DNA of 15,241 nucleotides from Thiothrix sp. (GTDB taxonomy: Bacteria > Pseudomonadota > Gammaproteobacteria > Thiotrichales > Thiotrichaceae): positions 1-15,241 of the forward strand of contig DRMA01000045.1 of assembly GCA_011375245.1 (NCBI GenBank), written 5' to 3'. A model generated the notes under the pieces. That model had not been told where the DNA came from. It worked only from the letters and a program-made list of their open reading frames with translations, and made no database searches. Shown here piece after piece: positions 13,540 through 15,241 of the stretch. The position numbers and the translations under genes were made by a program. Position 1 is the stretch's first letter. Each line of letters starts with the position of its first letter.

Positions 13540-15241
13540 TTAAACCAGTTCTTAACCTTACTCAAGATACTTTCGTTATTATTATCATCGTTTTGTGGTT
13601 CTGCATTACCATCATCTTTATCGGTTATCCATGCAAAGTCTTTTTCATCAAACTTATATTGTAGACCCACATAGACACCTTGCTTGTTATAGCCTTCGGA
13701 GTCCAAGTCATTCTCAGCAAAACCTTTAACATTGTATCCAACGCCTACACGCAGGTTCTTTCTCACCAAATAGTTTGCACCTAAACCCATGGAATACTGT
13801 TTTTCACCAAAGCTATCGGTTGCCAATACACCACCATGCAGATCGACATCCCAACGGTTGGTCACATCCCAAATATAACGCCCATCAAGCAATATTGCTT
13901 CAGAGGTAGAACGAATCCCACCTTTTTCACACTTCTCTGTTTTGCCTGCTACACGACCTGAAATTGTTTTATCTTTGTCAGCTTCATAATTCTGATGGGT
14001 AGAAAGAATATGCGCACTACAATCACCATCATCATCAAAGCCACGTTTTTCTTTATTTTGATATAAGAACAACATGTTATGTTTATTATCTGTGCGTGGA
14101 CGACTGGCAAGTCCGACAGAAAAAACATTACTGTATTGTGTTGTACCTGTACTTGGATCAGTAATACGCAACGTATCTTTCACTAAAGCCCCCCAACGTT
14201 CATCAATACGTGAAACATAGGTACCTTCCGCGCCATAATAATCCCGCGTATCATCATGACGTGCTTCAAGACGTGCAAGCTTGCGGCTATTGGTATCACG
14301 AATATCTTTTACCCCTAATGAGACTGCCACCGAATCACTGGTATTCCCCTTCAAACCATTCACTAACTCAATACGAGGTGATAATGATAAACCTTTTTCC
14401 ACTTCATAGGTGCCACGAATCCCTGAGGCAGCCTCCATATCACGACTATCAATCGCGCCTCGTAAGCGATATTCTGAATACACACTAGTATTTTCCATCA
14501 CCTCGGATTTAATCCCAAGTGATAAAGTGTCACGCTCTTCTGAACTGCTTAGACCACTGACACCTGAAAGACTATTGATACGCTCAGCACGACCATAAAT
14601 ACTAATTTTGTCATATAATTGCATATCTGAGCCTAACGCAATACGTTTACGATCAATATTACCAATATCTTGTTCATATTCAACAGAGATATTGCCCTTA
14701 CGCTCCATAATATCAATGGGTCGTTTTGCCCCCACAATCACCGTATTAAGACTGTCATTATCTGCTGAATTTTGCTGCTCAATATGACGCACACCACCTT
14801 TTAGTGTCCATTCACCTTGACGAATATCACTAGTTACACCAAGACTTTGTTGTATCGCATTGCTACTTTGATCTTTGCTATGTAGCCCTTCAATATTCAC
14901 TGAAATAGTGTCATTGATACGCTGTTTATGCGTAATAGCAGCTTCTTCACGCCCTGCTGAAATCCCGCCTGAGGCGTTATCATAACCGATGCCTGCACGA
15001 CCATACCTAAGGATAGTATTAGCATCTTGATTCCATTTTTTCTCTATCGCTAAACGAACCGCTTCACCATTTTTTTTCGTTGTATCTTGATGTTTCATTG
15101 CTGCGGCACTTGCGGTTACACGTAAATCATCTTTCTTATATTCTGCTGAAATACCCGCAATATTTTTACCTGTTGCCGCATGTTCATCCATCAAGTAACT
15201 CGCACCCACGCGTAATGTATCATTAAGTTTATGTTTAATAC
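13536..15241 (-). CDS. Outer-membrane beta-barrel protein (5' end outside window)
   Basis: At least 567 residues are visible, and the frame is open to the right edge. A GTG at 15209 is internal, not the start: the codons before it read IKHKLNDTLR and run smoothly into VGASYLMDEHAATG, a typical barrel strand. The whole visible part is alternating amphipathic strands with short polar turns, for example RLAIEKKWNQDANTILRYGR, DTISVNIEGLHS, TLSLGIKSEVMENTSVYSEY and LRVGVGYNVKGFAENDLD. The last strand is GVYVGLQYKFDEKDFAW, followed by an acidic tail of about 30 residues ending KVKNWFK. There is no TonB-box or plug in the visible part. Similar barrels close large SdrD/DUF11-type surface proteins next to OmpA genes, so the missing part may be long. 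Exact family and transport role are unknown. Confidence 0.82.
   Translation of the reverse strand, partial: IKHKLNDTLRVGASYLMDEHAATGKNIAGISAEYKKDDLRVTASAAAMKHQDTTKKNGEAVRLAIEKKWNQDANTILRYGRAGIGYDNASGGISAGREEAAITHKQRINDTISVNIEGLHSKDQSSNAIQQSLGVTSDIRQGEWTLKGGVRHIEQQNSADNDSLNTVIVGAKRPIDIMERKGNISVEYEQDIGNIDRKRIALGSDMQLYDKISIYGRAERINSLSGVSGLSSSEERDTLSLGIKSEVMENTSVYSEYRLRGAIDSRDMEAASGIRGTYEVEKGLSLSPRIELVNGLKGNTSDSVAVSLGVKDIRDTNSRKLARLEARHDDTRDYYGAEGTYVSRIDERWGALVKDTLRITDPSTGTTQYSNVFSVGLASRPRTDNKHNMLFLYQNKEKRGFDDDGDCSAHILSTHQNYEADKDKTISGRVAGKTEKCEKGGIRSTSEAILLDGRYIWDVTNRWDVDLHGGVLATDSFGEKQYSMGLGANYLVRKNLRVGVGYNVKGFAENDLDSEGYNKQGVYVGLQYKFDEKDFAWITDKDDGNAEPQNDDNNNESILSKVKNWFK

Noticed and set aside
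15207..15209. GTG at 15209 as the start of the barrel protein
   Set aside because: No signal peptide follows, and the frame continues upstream with barrel-like sequence to the window edge.
1..15241. CRISPR arrays, tRNA or rRNA genes, transposases, toxin-antitoxin or phage genes
   Set aside because: I looked for direct repeats with spacers, RNA gene signatures and family motifs and found none.

Overview
This is an AT-rich bacterial window. Nearly all of it is coded on the minus strand, and every recognisable family points to a motile or surface-associated Gram-negative bacterium. A Pil-Chp-like chemosensory set, an OmpA-type lipoprotein and an outer-membrane beta-barrel suggest a gammaproteobacterium. 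A sulfur or methane oxidiser of the Thiotrichales or Methylococcales type is a guess from overall style; no marker gene here settles it.

Layout. Positions 1-86 hold the 3' end of an unidentified plus-strand gene, followed by a small GtrA-family membrane protein (164-538, plus). Everything else reads right to left. From the right edge come an outer-membrane beta-barrel protein whose 5' end lies outside the window, an OmpA-domain lipoprotein joined to it by an ATGA stop/start overlap, and, after a hairpin/T-tract that looks like a terminator made from a REP-like palindrome, a large secreted DUF11-type repeat protein. Next is a chemosensory gene cluster: a PilH-like single-domain response regulator, a CheW (PilI-like) adaptor, a periplasmic type I substrate-binding protein, a methyl-accepting chemotaxis protein (PilJ-like tip), a 1378-residue ChpA-like hybrid CheA kinase, and a response regulator with a PilG-like receiver behind an unrecognised N-terminal domain. 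From the binding protein to the last regulator the gaps are 16-23 bases, so those four genes almost certainly form one transcript. The CheW and first regulator genes are probably part of it, with gaps of 75 and 141 bases.

How the genes may work together. The binding protein has no transporter permease or ATPase beside it and sits directly before the chemoreceptor. The simplest reading is that it captures a small molecule in the periplasm and presents it to the receptor, which acts through CheW on the kinase. The kinase has two HPt domains, each preceded by a copy of the same unrecognised domain, plus a C-terminal receiver; the two separate regulators would be its outputs, probably for type IV pilus or surface behaviour. 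No CheR or CheB gene is in the window. The barrel/OmpA/DUF11 group upstream is an envelope module on the same strand; a functional link to the chemosensory genes is possible but unproven.

The most interesting points are the binding-protein/receptor pairing, the duplicated unknown domain in the kinase, the unknown N-terminal domain of the last regulator, and the repeat protein with calcium-loop-like motifs and paired cysteines.
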